This document shows, one piece after another, positions 26,227 through 35,576 of a stretch of 64,000 nt of DNA; position 1 is the stretch's first letter, and each line of letters opens with the position of its first letter. The stretch comes from an uncultured Prevotellaceae bacterium. GTDB lineage: Bacteria; Bacteroidota; Bacteroidia; Bacteroidales; Bacteroidaceae. The notes beneath the pieces were generated by a model that saw only the letters and a list, made by a program, of their open reading frames with translations, had not been told where the DNA came from and searched no databases. Where the stretch lies: positions 1 to 64,000 of the forward strand of contig ONCH01000002.1 of NCBI GenBank assembly GCA_900316265.1, given 5' to 3'. Position numbers and translations under genes: made by a program.

Positions 26227-28800
26227 ATGAAATTCAGAACAAGTAATCAATCACTTATTTCTTTCAATAAAACATTTCTCATGGCCGGCGTCCTGCTGGC
26301 CATGAGTTCGCAGTCTATATCAGCCGAAGAGCGTACCATTGACATCAGTGGTTATAATACATCATCGAGCTATAAGTCGTATAGTACTTCAGTTTCTATT
26401 CCTGCTACTGACATCGTCAACGTGAAGATGGCACGCTACTGCTATTTCAGTTCAACCGTAACAGGCAAGGGACTTTTAAATTTCTATGCTGGTGGTGAAC
26501 GCTGCTATCTGGGAACCAAGAGTGGAGCAAAGTGGGCAGATCTCACAAACTTTACAGGAGATATTCATGTCTATCCCTACCCAGAGAACGTTCCAGAAGG
26601 TTCTGCTATGCCAGGTTTCTTTGGCGTCATCCTTGCCCATGGTGGTAAATCATCCTCGCCTGAGAATGCCCAGGATGATGTTGCTTCTGGCAAGGTCAAT
26701 AAGACCATGCAGAACAATCGCGTCATATTGCATGAGGGTGCTACCATTGCTTGCGAGGCCAATACCGCTGGTGCTGGTTTCCGCATCGGTGAGTTGCAGA
26801 TGGAGGCAGGCTCTACTTTATACGGATATATGAAGGATAAACGTGCTGGCTATTATCTTTTAGGTTGTATGAATACTGATGCTACTTTAGCGGGAACCAT
26901 CATCCCGTCGAAGGACTACGAAAATACGCCTTTGAGTATCATCAAGGAGGGTACTGGTACTTATTCTATTACGGGTAACAACAACTACCTGAGTGGTGCC
27001 TTGCGTATTCTGCAGGGTAGGGTACTTGTCATGAACGACCGTGCTGAGGCTGAGAGTCTGCAGTTGCGTGGTGCTTTGGGTGCCAAGCCCAATGCTACGG
27101 AAGCTATTGCCTACGTCTTCAGCAAGGGCGTGCTGGGGGGTACGGGAAGCATTGGTGGAATGGTCGATAACTACGGAACCATCGAACCCGGTGCTGACGG
27201 TATCGGTGTGCTGACGCTGAAGAACTATGCTGAAGAAAAGGATGCGAACCTCACCCTCCATCCCTTATCACGTCTGCACTTCAAGGTGGCTGCAACAGAT
27301 AGCTACGACCAGTTGCTGGTTGATGGTATGCTGAACTATAGTAATATCCAGGAAGACTTCGTAACAAGTGAAAAAATGCCTATCATCGAGATGACAGTCG
27401 AACAGACTGCCTATCTGCCCATCGGTACGGAGTATCGCGTGTTGACGACCAATGGTAAAACTGGCGACTGGCATTTCGACGTGCGTGCTAACAAATACAC
27501 ATGGGTAGTCGAGGAACGTGAAGAGAATGGGAAACAGGTTTTCGTACTGCGCTTGGAGTCCTATAACGACATGGAGACAATTGACAATCCTGACGATCCT
27601 GATGAGGCTGACGATCCTATCTATACGATGGGTGCTTTCTATGACGATGGCATCGACGATGCTGCCGACAAAAATTCACTGCGCTACTATGCTGACAAGA
27701 ACGAGAAGTCTATCGGTGTGGCGCTGTGCACCTATAAGGGACTGTCTAGTGACCGTGAAGCAGCTGCTAAGCAGTTTAACATGATGGTCTGCGAGAACGA
27801 GATGAAGTTCGACGCCTTGGAACCTTCACGCAACAATTTCTCATTTGGCAGTGCCGACAACTTGGTAACTCTTGCCCAGCAGAACGATATGGCTATCCGC
27901 GGTCACTGCCTAGTATGGCACAATCAGTTGCCTACCTGGGTGTCGTCTGACGGAAAGAAGAACGACAAGAACTGGACCCGTGAGGAGGCCTTGGAAATCA
28001 TGAAGAACCATATCACCAAGGTGATGCAGCACTATAAAGGTAAGGTGCGCGAGTGGGATGTCGTCAACGAGTGTTTGGATGATGACCAGACAACTGTTCG
28101 CAGCAATCCTAACAGCTACGACCTGCGCCAGCAGAGTGTCTGGCAGCGTGCCATTGGTGATGACTATATCGAGTTGGCTTTCCAATATGCGCACGAAGCT
28201 GACCCTGATGCAGAACTCTACCTCAACGACTATGGCGTAGAACTGCAGGGTAAGGCGAAATCGCTGGCTTTCTATAATCTGGCTGTCAGCCTGAAGAACA
28301 AAGGTGTGCCCATCCACGGTGTTGGCCTGCAATGTCACTTCTCTGTTGGTGAGGTTGATGGTGTGAAACTGAACCGTACCATCAAACGCTTTGCTGAGGT
28401 AGGTCTGAAATGTATCATCACTGAGTTGGATATGGGTGTTTCCTCTACCTCTTCTGCCGATTTGGAGGAGCAGGCTCGTATGTACCGTATGATTACTGAC
28501 ATCGTATTGAACAATGATAACTGTCCCAGCATGGTTATTTGGGGTATCAAAGATAACGACAGTTGGCGCACGAACTCCAATCCGTTGCTTTATGATTCAG
28601 GTATGGGTAAGAAACCCGCTTGGTATGCCGTGCGCTCTGCCCTGCGCCACCGCACGCTGGCTTCTGGTATTGGTGCGATTTGTCGCGATGGAATCACGAC
28701 GCACAGTACGGTCTATACTCTCGATGGCCGCCGCGTGAGTGCAGAAAACCTACAGCCTGGTCTGTATATCCAGAATGGACGAAAAGTTGTCGTAAAATAA
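26227..28800 (+). CDS. GH10 xylanase with beta-helix-like N-terminal region and type IX-like tail
   Basis: About 857 residues. ATG 26227 is preferred over 26209 because AAAACAATAATAAC precedes it, close to the leader of the gene at 28851, and it begins a cleaner signal peptide (ends QSISA). Residues about 30-400 resemble autotransporter-type beta-helix repeats (GTGTYSITGNNNYLSGALRI, GVLGGTGSIGG, YGTIEPGADGIGVLTL). An acidic linker (NPDDPDEADDP) leads to a GH10 barrel (about 465-825) with RGHCLVWHNQ, acid/base near E615 (WDVVNE) and nucleophile near E733 (ITELDMG). The C-terminus (VYTLDGRRV...QPGLYIQNGRKVVVK) matches the tail of the CE6-like protein. A likely surface-displayed endo-xylanase; the role of the helix-like part is unknown. 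Confidence 0.87.
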   Translation: MKFRTSNQSLISFNKTFLMAGVLLAMSSQSISAEERTIDISGYNTSSSYKSYSTSVSIPATDIVNVKMARYCYFSSTVTGKGLLNFYAGGERCYLGTKSGAKWADLTNFTGDIHVYPYPENVPEGSAMPGFFGVILAHGGKSSSPENAQDDVASGKVNKTMQNNRVILHEGATIACEANTAGAGFRIGELQMEAGSTLYGYMKDKRAGYYLLGCMNTDATLAGTIIPSKDYENTPLSIIKEGTGTYSITGNNNYLSGALRILQGRVLVMNDRAEAESLQLRGALGAKPNATEAIAYVFSKGVLGGTGSIGGMVDNYGTIEPGADGIGVLTLKNYAEEKDANLTLHPLSRLHFKVAATDSYDQLLVDGMLNYSNIQEDFVTSEKMPIIEMTVEQTAYLPIGTEYRVLTTNGKTGDWHFDVRANKYTWVVEEREENGKQVFVLRLESYNDMETIDNPDDPDEADDPIYTMGAFYDDGIDDAADKNSLRYYADKNEKSIGVALCTYKGLSSDREAAAKQFNMMVCENEMKFDALEPSRNNFSFGSADNLVTLAQQNDMAIRGHCLVWHNQLPTWVSSDGKKNDKNWTREEALEIMKNHITKVMQHYKGKVREWDVVNECLDDDQTTVRSNPNSYDLRQQSVWQRAIGDDYIELAFQYAHEADPDAELYLNDYGVELQGKAKSLAFYNLAVSLKNKGVPIHGVGLQCHFSVGEVDGVKLNRTIKRFAEVGLKCIITELDMGVSSTSSADLEEQARMYRMITDIVLNNDNCPSMVIWGIKDNDSWRTNSNPLLYDSGMGKKPAWYAVRSALRHRTLASGIGAICRDGITTHSTVYTLDGRRVSAENLQPGLYIQNGRKVVVK

Positions 28801-28850
28801 ATAGTTCCTTATTAACGTTATAGTTGTAAATAACAAGAAAAACAATAATT

Positions 28851-29753
28851 ATGAAGAAGATTCTCTTATCAGTATGTATGCTGTGTATGGCTGCAGCAGC
28901 TATGGCACAGGCTGACGCCTTGAAGTCGAAGATTGTTGAAGATGGTGGTCAGGGCCCTTATAAGGCCATCATGACCGAGGTACCAGGTTTGCAGGCTCAT
29001 ACCGTATTTGCGCCGCAGGACCTGTCGAAGTTTGACAAGAAAAACCCACTGCCCGTCCTTGTCTGGGGTAACGGTGCTTGCACCAATTCTCCTTGGGAGC
29101 ACTATAAGTTCCTCAACGAGATTGCCAGCTATGGCTTCATCGTTGTGGCTACTGGCTATATCCCTATGGAGGAAGAACCCTATCGCGGTCCGATGTCTAC
29201 CACCCAGCAGCAGATAGAGAGCATTGACTGGGTGTTCGCACAGAATCAGGACAAGAACTCACCATATTATAATAAGATAGACACCAAGCATATCTGTCTT
29301 TCGGGTATGTCGTGTGGTGGTCTGCAGACGCTGTTCAACTGTGCTGACCCGCGTGTCTCAGCGCTGATGATTTGCAATAGTGGACTGTTCAATCGCCAGA
29401 ATGCTAATCAGGCTGTTGGTGGTATGCCTATGCCTCCCAAGGAGAAGCTGAAGGAGATTCACACGCCCATCATGTACCTGTTGGGTGGCAAGACAGATAT
29501 CGCTTATGAGAACGGTATGGACGACTTCCACCGCATAGATCACGTCCCCGCTTGTGCTTGTAACTTCCCCGTAGGTCACGGTGGAACCTATCGCCAGCCT
29601 CACGGTGGTGAGTTTGGCGTGGTAGCACTGGCTTGGCTGCAGTGGCAGTTGAAGGGTGATAAACAGGCTGCTAAGATGTTCCGTGGCAATGACTGTGAAC
29701 TGTCAAAGCGTAAGGATTGGACTATTGAAAAGAATGTTTTATTTGACAAATAA
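28851..29753 (+). CDS. Secreted alpha/beta-hydrolase (dienelactone hydrolase-like esterase)
   Basis: A 300-residue protein with signal peptide to AAMAQ. The fold is alpha/beta hydrolase: LVWGNGAC oxyanion strand, nucleophile S154 in SGMSCGG, GGKTDIAYENG near the acid and GHGGTY...PHGG near the His. Likely a small esterase acting on xylan decorations; substrate unknown. The stop TAA is directly followed by the ATG of the GH3 gene, so the two are coupled. Confidence 0.78.
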   Translation: MKKILLSVCMLCMAAAAMAQADALKSKIVEDGGQGPYKAIMTEVPGLQAHTVFAPQDLSKFDKKNPLPVLVWGNGACTNSPWEHYKFLNEIASYGFIVVATGYIPMEEEPYRGPMSTTQQQIESIDWVFAQNQDKNSPYYNKIDTKHICLSGMSCGGLQTLFNCADPRVSALMICNSGLFNRQNANQAVGGMPMPPKEKLKEIHTPIMYLLGGKTDIAYENGMDDFHRIDHVPACACNFPVGHGGTYRQPHGGEFGVVALAWLQWQLKGDKQAAKMFRGNDCELSKRKDWTIEKNVLFDK

Positions 29754-32138
29754 ATGAGAGGATTTATTATGACGTGCATGACCGCACTAATAGCAGGCTG
29801 CCAGTCGGCTCCCGATATGGATGTCGAGCAGCAAGTTGACGCGCTGTATCAGAAGATGCCGCAAGAGGAGCGTATCGCCCAGTTGAAGAGTATGTATATG
29901 GATGAGCTCTTCGATGAGCAGGGCCAGTTAGATACCGTGAAGTGTCGTGAACTGATACCCTTTGGTATTGGTCACTTCTCACAGTTTGCTCTACAGAAAC
30001 CACGCGATCCGAATGTGGTGCGCGATATGGTGGCTGCTGTGCAGAAATGGCTGATGGAGAATACTCCCAATGGTATCCCTGCACTCTTCCATGAGGAAGT
30101 TTTGTCAGGTATAAATACGCAGGGTTCTACTATTTATCCACAACAGATAGGCCAGGCATGTTCATTTAATCCTGAACTGGCGGAGTTGAAGACGCGCCAG
30201 ACGGCTACCCAGATGCGTAAGATGGGTGGCATCCTGTCGCTGTCGCCGATGGTTGACGTGTGTCGTAATCCCTCGTTTAACCGCTTGGAAGAGTCGTATG
30301 GTGAGGATGGCTACTTGTCAGCAGTGATGGGTACCGCTTTCGTCAAGGGCTTACAGCAGGGCGACCTGCGTAAAGGTGTCGGTGCCTGTTCGAAACACTA
30401 CCTTGGCTATGGCGGTGGTGGCGATGCCGACGAGAAAGAGCTGATGGAAGAAATCCTGTTGCCTCACGAGACGATGATTCGTGTGGCTGGCAGTCGTGCC
30501 CTCATGCCTGGCTATCATGCCATGAAGGGTAACAAACTGACCTGTGTGGCTGACAGTACCATACTCAATGATATCTTGCGTGGCTATCTCGGTTTCGACG
30601 GTATGGTAGTTAGCGACTATACTGCTATCGACCAGCTTCCTGTGCCCGATGGTTTCCCTGATGGGGAGAAGGGTTGGAATACCTTGCAGAAAGCTGTTGC
30701 GGCCATCAATGCAGGTAACGATGTTGATTTCCCCTTCGGTGCCAACTACCAGTATCTGCAGGAGGCCCTCGATTCTGGTCTCGTTGCACCACAGACTTTT
30801 GAGCGTGCTGTGAAGAACGTGCTGCGCTATAAGTTCCGTGCAGGACTGTTCGATAAGAAACCGTATCTGTATAGCACAGAGAAAATCGTTCTCGACACCC
30901 CAGAGGAGCGTAAGACGGCCTACGACATCGCTACCCAGTCAGTAGTGTTGTTGCAGAACGATTCTAACCTCTTACCTCTCAACTCTCAATCACCTCAGAA
31001 GATTCTGGTCACTGGTCCTAATGCCAACTCCATGTGGGCGATGTGTGGCGACTATTCGTTCCCGTCTATGACGTTCTTCTGGAAGAAGATGGAGGAGGAT
31101 CTCGACCATCCGCATGTCATCACGTTGTTGGAGGGTCTCAAGAACCATAAGCCCGACAGCATCGACATCGTTTATTCGCGTGGTTGCGACTGGACGGAAG
31201 AGATTGAGACGAAGTTCTCGCATGTCGGCGACAAGCGTTCGTGGGAATATCCTTTGCTGCATCGAAAGGTGAATTCTGGTGAGACAGCCAACAAGGAAGA
31301 GGCACTGGCTATGGCCGACTCTGCCGATGTCATCATCGCTGCGATGGGTGAGAACGTCATGCTCTGTGGTGAGAACCGCGACCGTCAGGGATTGCGCCTG
31401 CCGGGTAAGCAGCAGGAATATGTGGAGGCACTGCTGGCTACGGGTAAGCCCGTCGTGCTGGTACTCTTTGGTGGTCGTGCACAGGTCATTGGCGACCTTG
31501 CTGAGCGTTGCGCTGCCGTCATCCAGGCATGGTATCCTGGTGAGGAGGGTGGTAATGCTGTGGCAGACATCCTCTATGGCATCGTCTCTCCCTCTGCCAA
31601 GCTCTCTGTCAGCTATCCCAAGGAAGAAATCTATACGCCTATCTGCTATAACTATCCAAATAGTAAATTGTCCAATAGTCAAATTCAATGGCCTTTCGGC
31701 TATGGCTTGACCTATACCACTTTCGAGTATAAGCACCTGCTGATGGACCAGTCGGCACGTGTCAGCACAGATTACGTCAAGGTGCAGTTCGAGGTGAAGA
31801 ATACGGGTAAGGTAGCAGCTACAGAGATAGCACAGGTCTATCTGTCGCCTACAGCCGATGACCAACCGATGAAGCCTATCCAGTTGCAGGGCTTTGCCCG
31901 TGTGGAACTGGAGCCAGGACAGACCAAGCGCGTAGAGATGAAACTCTATACCGACCAGTTCGGCTACTACTCTCACGAGGGTCAGCGCCAATGGAACGTA
32001 CAGCCTGGCACCTATACTGTGAAGGTGGGTGCTTCGTCGGCTGATATCCGGCTGGAACAAGACATCACGCTGAAGGGTGAGAAGATTACCAAGCCTTTGC
32101 GTGACCACTACTTCTCAGACGTGGAGGTTACCGACTGA
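29754..32138 (+). CDS. GH3 beta-xylosidase/beta-glucosidase lipoprotein
   Basis: A 794-residue protein with a short lipoprotein signal (lipobox C16, ALIAGC); an in-frame ATG at 29769 is an alternative start. The GH3 barrel has nucleophile D288 in VVSDYTAI, the second domain has a candidate acid/base E540 in CGENRDRQGL, and a fibronectin-III-like domain closes the chain. It should release xylose from the non-reducing end of xylo-oligosaccharides made by the GH10 enzymes. The protein contains NSKLSNSQI, encoded by a 27-base string found again in the GH27 gene, just before WPFGYGL; a second heptamer tract encodes LLPLNSQ. These look like small sequence insertions in loops. Confidence 0.9.
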   Translation: MRGFIMTCMTALIAGCQSAPDMDVEQQVDALYQKMPQEERIAQLKSMYMDELFDEQGQLDTVKCRELIPFGIGHFSQFALQKPRDPNVVRDMVAAVQKWLMENTPNGIPALFHEEVLSGINTQGSTIYPQQIGQACSFNPELAELKTRQTATQMRKMGGILSLSPMVDVCRNPSFNRLEESYGEDGYLSAVMGTAFVKGLQQGDLRKGVGACSKHYLGYGGGGDADEKELMEEILLPHETMIRVAGSRALMPGYHAMKGNKLTCVADSTILNDILRGYLGFDGMVVSDYTAIDQLPVPDGFPDGEKGWNTLQKAVAAINAGNDVDFPFGANYQYLQEALDSGLVAPQTFERAVKNVLRYKFRAGLFDKKPYLYSTEKIVLDTPEERKTAYDIATQSVVLLQNDSNLLPLNSQSPQKILVTGPNANSMWAMCGDYSFPSMTFFWKKMEEDLDHPHVITLLEGLKNHKPDSIDIVYSRGCDWTEEIETKFSHVGDKRSWEYPLLHRKVNSGETANKEEALAMADSADVIIAAMGENVMLCGENRDRQGLRLPGKQQEYVEALLATGKPVVLVLFGGRAQVIGDLAERCAAVIQAWYPGEEGGNAVADILYGIVSPSAKLSVSYPKEEIYTPICYNYPNSKLSNSQIQWPFGYGLTYTTFEYKHLLMDQSARVSTDYVKVQFEVKNTGKVAATEIAQVYLSPTADDQPMKPIQLQGFARVELEPGQTKRVEMKLYTDQFGYYSHEGQRQWNVQPGTYTVKVGASSADIRLEQDITLKGEKITKPLRDHYFSDVEVTD
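30969..30989 (+). repeat. Heptamer tract inside the GH3 gene
   Basis: CTCTTAC, CTCTCAA and CTCTCAA in tandem encode part of LLPLNSQ. The LLPL part is conserved in GH3, so only the following residues may derive from the repeat. Confidence 0.45.
31658..31684 (+). repeat. 27-base repeat, copy A (inside GH3 gene)
   Basis: AAATAGTAAATTG followed by TCCAATAGTCAAAT. It is identical to 46579-46605 in the GH27 gene and is read in the same frame (NSKLSNSQI). Confidence 0.9.
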
Positions 32139-32139
32139 C

Positions 32140-32175
32140 TTCTTTAACTCCTTTAACTTCTTTAACTCCTTTAAC
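32140..32175 (+). repeat. Two perfect 18-mers (four 9-mers) between GH3 and CE15 genes
   Basis: TTCTTTAAC and TCCTTTAAC alternate twice, 36 bases in all, starting directly after the GH3 stop codon. Confidence 0.88.
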
Positions 32176-32216
32176 TACATATATTTTATAAACAATCTTC
32201 AAAACAACACACAACT

Positions 32217-35006
32217 ATGAAAAAGACAGTATTGACCTTGCTGGCGCTGTTGGCTCTGACCACAGCGTCGGCCCAAGAGAGTAAGACACCACTTGTCTAT
32301 GACGTAGAGAATACGGGTAGCAAGTTTGCAGCACCCGTGATGCCTGCTGCTGACCAGTTGCCCATTATCCGCGACCTGCCCGATGCCTTGGAAGGTGTCA
32401 AGAAATTCAAGAACTGGTCGAAGCGTCGTAGTGATATTGGTCATATGATTCAGCACTATGGCATCGGTACCAAACCCGCTGTGAAGGCCAGTCAGGTGAA
32501 GGCCCACATGGACGGCGATACACTCGTTGTCGATGTTACCGTTGGTCAGGAGGTGCTGACGCTGAAATCCCATATCCGCTATCCGAAGACGGGTCAGGCT
32601 CCCTATGCGCTGATGATTGGTACTGACATGATAGCGCTGCCTCGTCAGCTCTTCGATGACCGACCGATTGCTACTGCTACCTTCGTCTCGGCGCAGGTCA
32701 ATGACTATAAACAGTTTGGCAAGCATCATGATCGTGGTGAGCATCACTTCGACCGCCTGTATCCTGCTCTCAAAGACAATGGCGCCTATAGTGAGTGGGC
32801 ATGGGGTATGAGCCGCCTGATTGACGGTCTGCAGCAACTGGGGCCTAAGGTTACGAAGATTGACACGAAGCATATCGGTGTGACGGGTTGTTCCTATGCT
32901 GGTAAGATGGCCCTCTATTGTGGTGCCTTCGACGAACGCATCGCCCTCGTCATTGCCCAGGAGCCTGGTGGCGGTGGTGCTGCCGCTTGGCGTAAGTCGC
33001 ACGAGTTCACACTGGCAGGTAAGAATCTGGAGGATATCGACAAGACCGACTACCACTGGTTCTTGGAGAGTCAGAAGGAGAACTTCCACGGCGATAGCGT
33101 CTATCGTCTGCCTTACGACCAGCACGAGCTCTGTGCGATGGTTTGTCCACGTGCCCTTCTGCTGTTGGGTAATCCTGATTATGAGTGGTTGGCCGATGGC
33201 TCCATGCTGTCTTCTGCTGAGGCTGCCAAGAAGGTGTGGGAGCACTTCGGCATCGGCGACCGTATGGGTTGGAGTATTGTTGGCAAACATGGCCATTGCC
33301 GCTTGCCAGAGACGCAGTACCCTGAGGTGCAGGCTTTTATCGACCGCTTCCTCTTAGGTCGTGATGTAAAGACCAACGACATCAAGAGAGTCGAAGATCT
33401 GACCGTCTCGACCACATGGACGGCGCCTGCTGACTGGTTTAAGACCGATACCATTACCATCAAAGGCCGCATTGAAGGCTACGATGCTGAGCAGTTCGGC
33501 TTTACGTCTATGGAGTGCTACTTCGAGGATGTTTTCAACAAGGACGCCTCGACCATCGTTCTTGAGATTGCGCCTGACGGCACGTTCTGCAAGAAGTTCA
33601 AGGCCAGCTATCCCGTTAAGCAGAATTTCCATTCCAACAACTCGAATAATGGCTTCCACATGATTCCATTCTTCGCCCGTCCTGGTGAGACCATTGACAT
33701 CACAGTCCGCAAGGATGCCAACGGAGAATACCAATGCATCTATAACAACGGTAGCAGTCGTGACGCCCAGCATTGGCTCCGCGATTACGACTTGTTCGAT
33801 AGTATTACCAGACCGCTTCATCTCTTCAAGGGCACTCTCGCCGAGGCTAACAAAAAAGCCGACGAGGTGTGGCAGAACCTGACGAACTGTTTGCAGGATG
33901 AGAATCGCCGCAAGCAATATTCACCCATGGAGATGCAGTTGGCGCAGGCCGATGCGCAGGTGTGCTTTGGCTATGCGGTGATGGACTATTTCATGTATCG
34001 TAATTCCGATCTGACAAAGCAGGTGGTGCGCAATGGTGGTTACTCCGTGGAGATAACCGACAGCGTGGAGTGGAAGGGAATTCGCGATGAGAAAAACTAT
34101 ACGGCGCTGCATCGCATCGATTTCAATAATCCCCTGATGTTTGCCAGTTGCGACTTCCCCATGCTGCTCAACCGCATCCAGTTTGCTAAGCCTGTGCGCG
34201 AACGTCAGCTTGAAGATATCCTCGACGAGGACGGCAGCTATGAAAATACGGTGGCGAATGCCCTGAAAGTACTGAACAATGGCTATGCTGGACTGCGCGA
34301 CCTGATGGGGACAAAGATTAACAACCTCATGGCGCAGATATGTAAATATAAGGATATGCTCAACGACTTCAACACTTGGCGCAACAACGAGAATGATATT
34401 CCCAACATCCTTGCTGACACCACGATGACAGAAGAAGAACGCAAGCAAGGAGTGGAAGAGCTCCCTATACTCAGCAAGATGTACCCACCATACCTCGCCA
34501 CACTCACCAATCCCTATATCCATCAGAAGGCGGAGCAATATTATGCCTATAAGATGTCGCAAAAGGACCTTGCCATACCATTGCCCAACGCTCCGATGGC
34601 TGACCTTATCCACAAGCTCACGGCCAAGTATCCTGGTAAGTTCCTAATGATTGACTTCTGGGGTATGGGCTGTGGCCCCTGTCGTTCGGCCATTCAGAGC
34701 AGCAAGCAGAAGCGTGCCGAGATTGCCAAGCGCAATGACATCAAGCTCGTCTTCATTGCTGGCGAACACACCACAGAGGGTAGTGATGCCTATAAGAAAT
34801 ATGTCGCTGAATGGTTGGCTGATGAAGAGACCGTCTGTCTCACCAACCAAGACTATGCCCGCCTGCAGGAGCTCTTCGGCTTCAATGGCATCCCTCACTA
34901 CGAGACCATCACTCCCGAAGGCTATCGCGTTCGTGACGACCTCCGCATCAGCAACTTCTATAACTTCGACTACGACCTCCAAAGACTGAAGGAGAAACTG
35001 AAATAA
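32217..35006 (+). CDS. CE15 glucuronoyl esterase fused to a beta-domain/thioredoxin (TlpA-like) module
   Basis: A 929-residue secreted protein (signal peptide to TTASAQ). Residues about 25-385 are a CE15 4-O-methyl-glucuronoyl esterase: S226 in TGCSYAGK, E249 in AQEPGGGG and the His in GKHGHC (358 or 360). CE15 cleaves ester links between lignin alcohols and xylan glucuronate. Residues about 400-490 are a small beta domain (IKGRIEGY...DGTF...PGETIDITV), about 500-790 a mainly helical region, and about 795-929 a thioredoxin fold with C819GPC822 and a cis-Pro in FNGIPH. The same beta-helical-thioredoxin plan occurs in three other proteins downstream. The reading frame is continuous with no sign of a sequencing fusion. 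The purpose of joining an esterase to a thiol-redox module is unknown. Confidence 0.85.
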   Translation: MKKTVLTLLALLALTTASAQESKTPLVYDVENTGSKFAAPVMPAADQLPIIRDLPDALEGVKKFKNWSKRRSDIGHMIQHYGIGTKPAVKASQVKAHMDGDTLVVDVTVGQEVLTLKSHIRYPKTGQAPYALMIGTDMIALPRQLFDDRPIATATFVSAQVNDYKQFGKHHDRGEHHFDRLYPALKDNGAYSEWAWGMSRLIDGLQQLGPKVTKIDTKHIGVTGCSYAGKMALYCGAFDERIALVIAQEPGGGGAAAWRKSHEFTLAGKNLEDIDKTDYHWFLESQKENFHGDSVYRLPYDQHELCAMVCPRALLLLGNPDYEWLADGSMLSSAEAAKKVWEHFGIGDRMGWSIVGKHGHCRLPETQYPEVQAFIDRFLLGRDVKTNDIKRVEDLTVSTTWTAPADWFKTDTITIKGRIEGYDAEQFGFTSMECYFEDVFNKDASTIVLEIAPDGTFCKKFKASYPVKQNFHSNNSNNGFHMIPFFARPGETIDITVRKDANGEYQCIYNNGSSRDAQHWLRDYDLFDSITRPLHLFKGTLAEANKKADEVWQNLTNCLQDENRRKQYSPMEMQLAQADAQVCFGYAVMDYFMYRNSDLTKQVVRNGGYSVEITDSVEWKGIRDEKNYTALHRIDFNNPLMFASCDFPMLLNRIQFAKPVRERQLEDILDEDGSYENTVANALKVLNNGYAGLRDLMGTKINNLMAQICKYKDMLNDFNTWRNNENDIPNILADTTMTEEERKQGVEELPILSKMYPPYLATLTNPYIHQKAEQYYAYKMSQKDLAIPLPNAPMADLIHKLTAKYPGKFLMIDFWGMGCGPCRSAIQSSKQKRAEIAKRNDIKLVFIAGEHTTEGSDAYKKYVAEWLADEETVCLTNQDYARLQELFGFNGIPHYETITPEGYRVRDDLRISNFYNFDYDLQRLKEKLK

Positions 35007-35030
35007 CAGAAAAAATCAGGATTCCAACTT

Positions 35031-35054
35031 AATGTTTCGAAGTCTTCTGCGTAT
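35031..35054 (+). promoter_or_regulatory. Candidate ECF-type promoter of the first sigma gene
   Basis: AATGTTTC and TCTGCGTAT are separated by 7 bases. The same two blocks stand upstream of the second sigma gene at 39282, with 8 bases between. It ends 9 bases before the ATG. Autoregulation is inferred. Confidence 0.5.
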
Positions 35055-35063
35055 TATAGTTGT

Positions 35064-35576
35064 ATGACACGTCCAGAATTCGAACATATTGCTGCGCAGT
35101 TGCGCCAGAGGGTACTGAAAGTCGGCCTCGACTTCTTCGGCAACAAAGAGGATGCTGAAGATGCAACACAGGAGACGATGGTACAGCTCTGGCGCTATTG
35201 CGAACATATCGATGCTGAACGTAATGTAGAGGCGCTGGCTGTCAAGGTGGCCAAGAACTGTTGCGTCAGTATGTATCGAAGACAACAGCGACAGGCTAAT
35301 GTTGTCAATATCGACCAACAAACACTCAAACAGCAGGAATCCAGCAACTCACCACAAGAACAGTTAGAGGCAAAAGATACGCAACGGATGCTTTCAGAAG
35401 CACTTGACCTGCTGAAGCCTCGAGAACGCCAACTCTTCGAGATGCGACAGATAGAGAGTCTCTCGGTAGAGGAAGTCTCTGGACAGACGGGCATTCCCAA
35501 AACCTCTGTCATCGCGATGGTCTCAGCAGCACGAAAGAAAGTATTTACAGAACTAACAAGGAGGATGAAGCAATGA
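35064..35576 (+). CDS. ECF RNA polymerase sigma factor (first of two)
   Basis: A 170-residue protein with sigma region 2 (about 10-75, including DFFGNKEDAEDATQET) and region 4 (about 110-165, LKPRERQLFEMRQIESLSVEEVS, a helix-turn-helix). No other domain is present, as usual for ECF factors. It directs RNA polymerase to a small set of promoters and is normally held by the anti-sigma factor encoded next; the two genes overlap by ATGA. Targets are unknown, but its own upstream element recurs at the second sigma gene. Confidence 0.92.
   Translation: MTRPEFEHIAAQLRQRVLKVGLDFFGNKEDAEDATQETMVQLWRYCEHIDAERNVEALAVKVAKNCCVSMYRRQQRQANVVNIDQQTLKQQESSNSPQEQLEAKDTQRMLSEALDLLKPRERQLFEMRQIESLSVEEVSGQTGIPKTSVIAMVSAARKKVFTELTRRMKQ

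Noticed and set aside
30990..32108. 372-codon open frame on the minus strand
   Set aside because: Antisense to conserved GH3 sequence; no signal, promoter or known domain.
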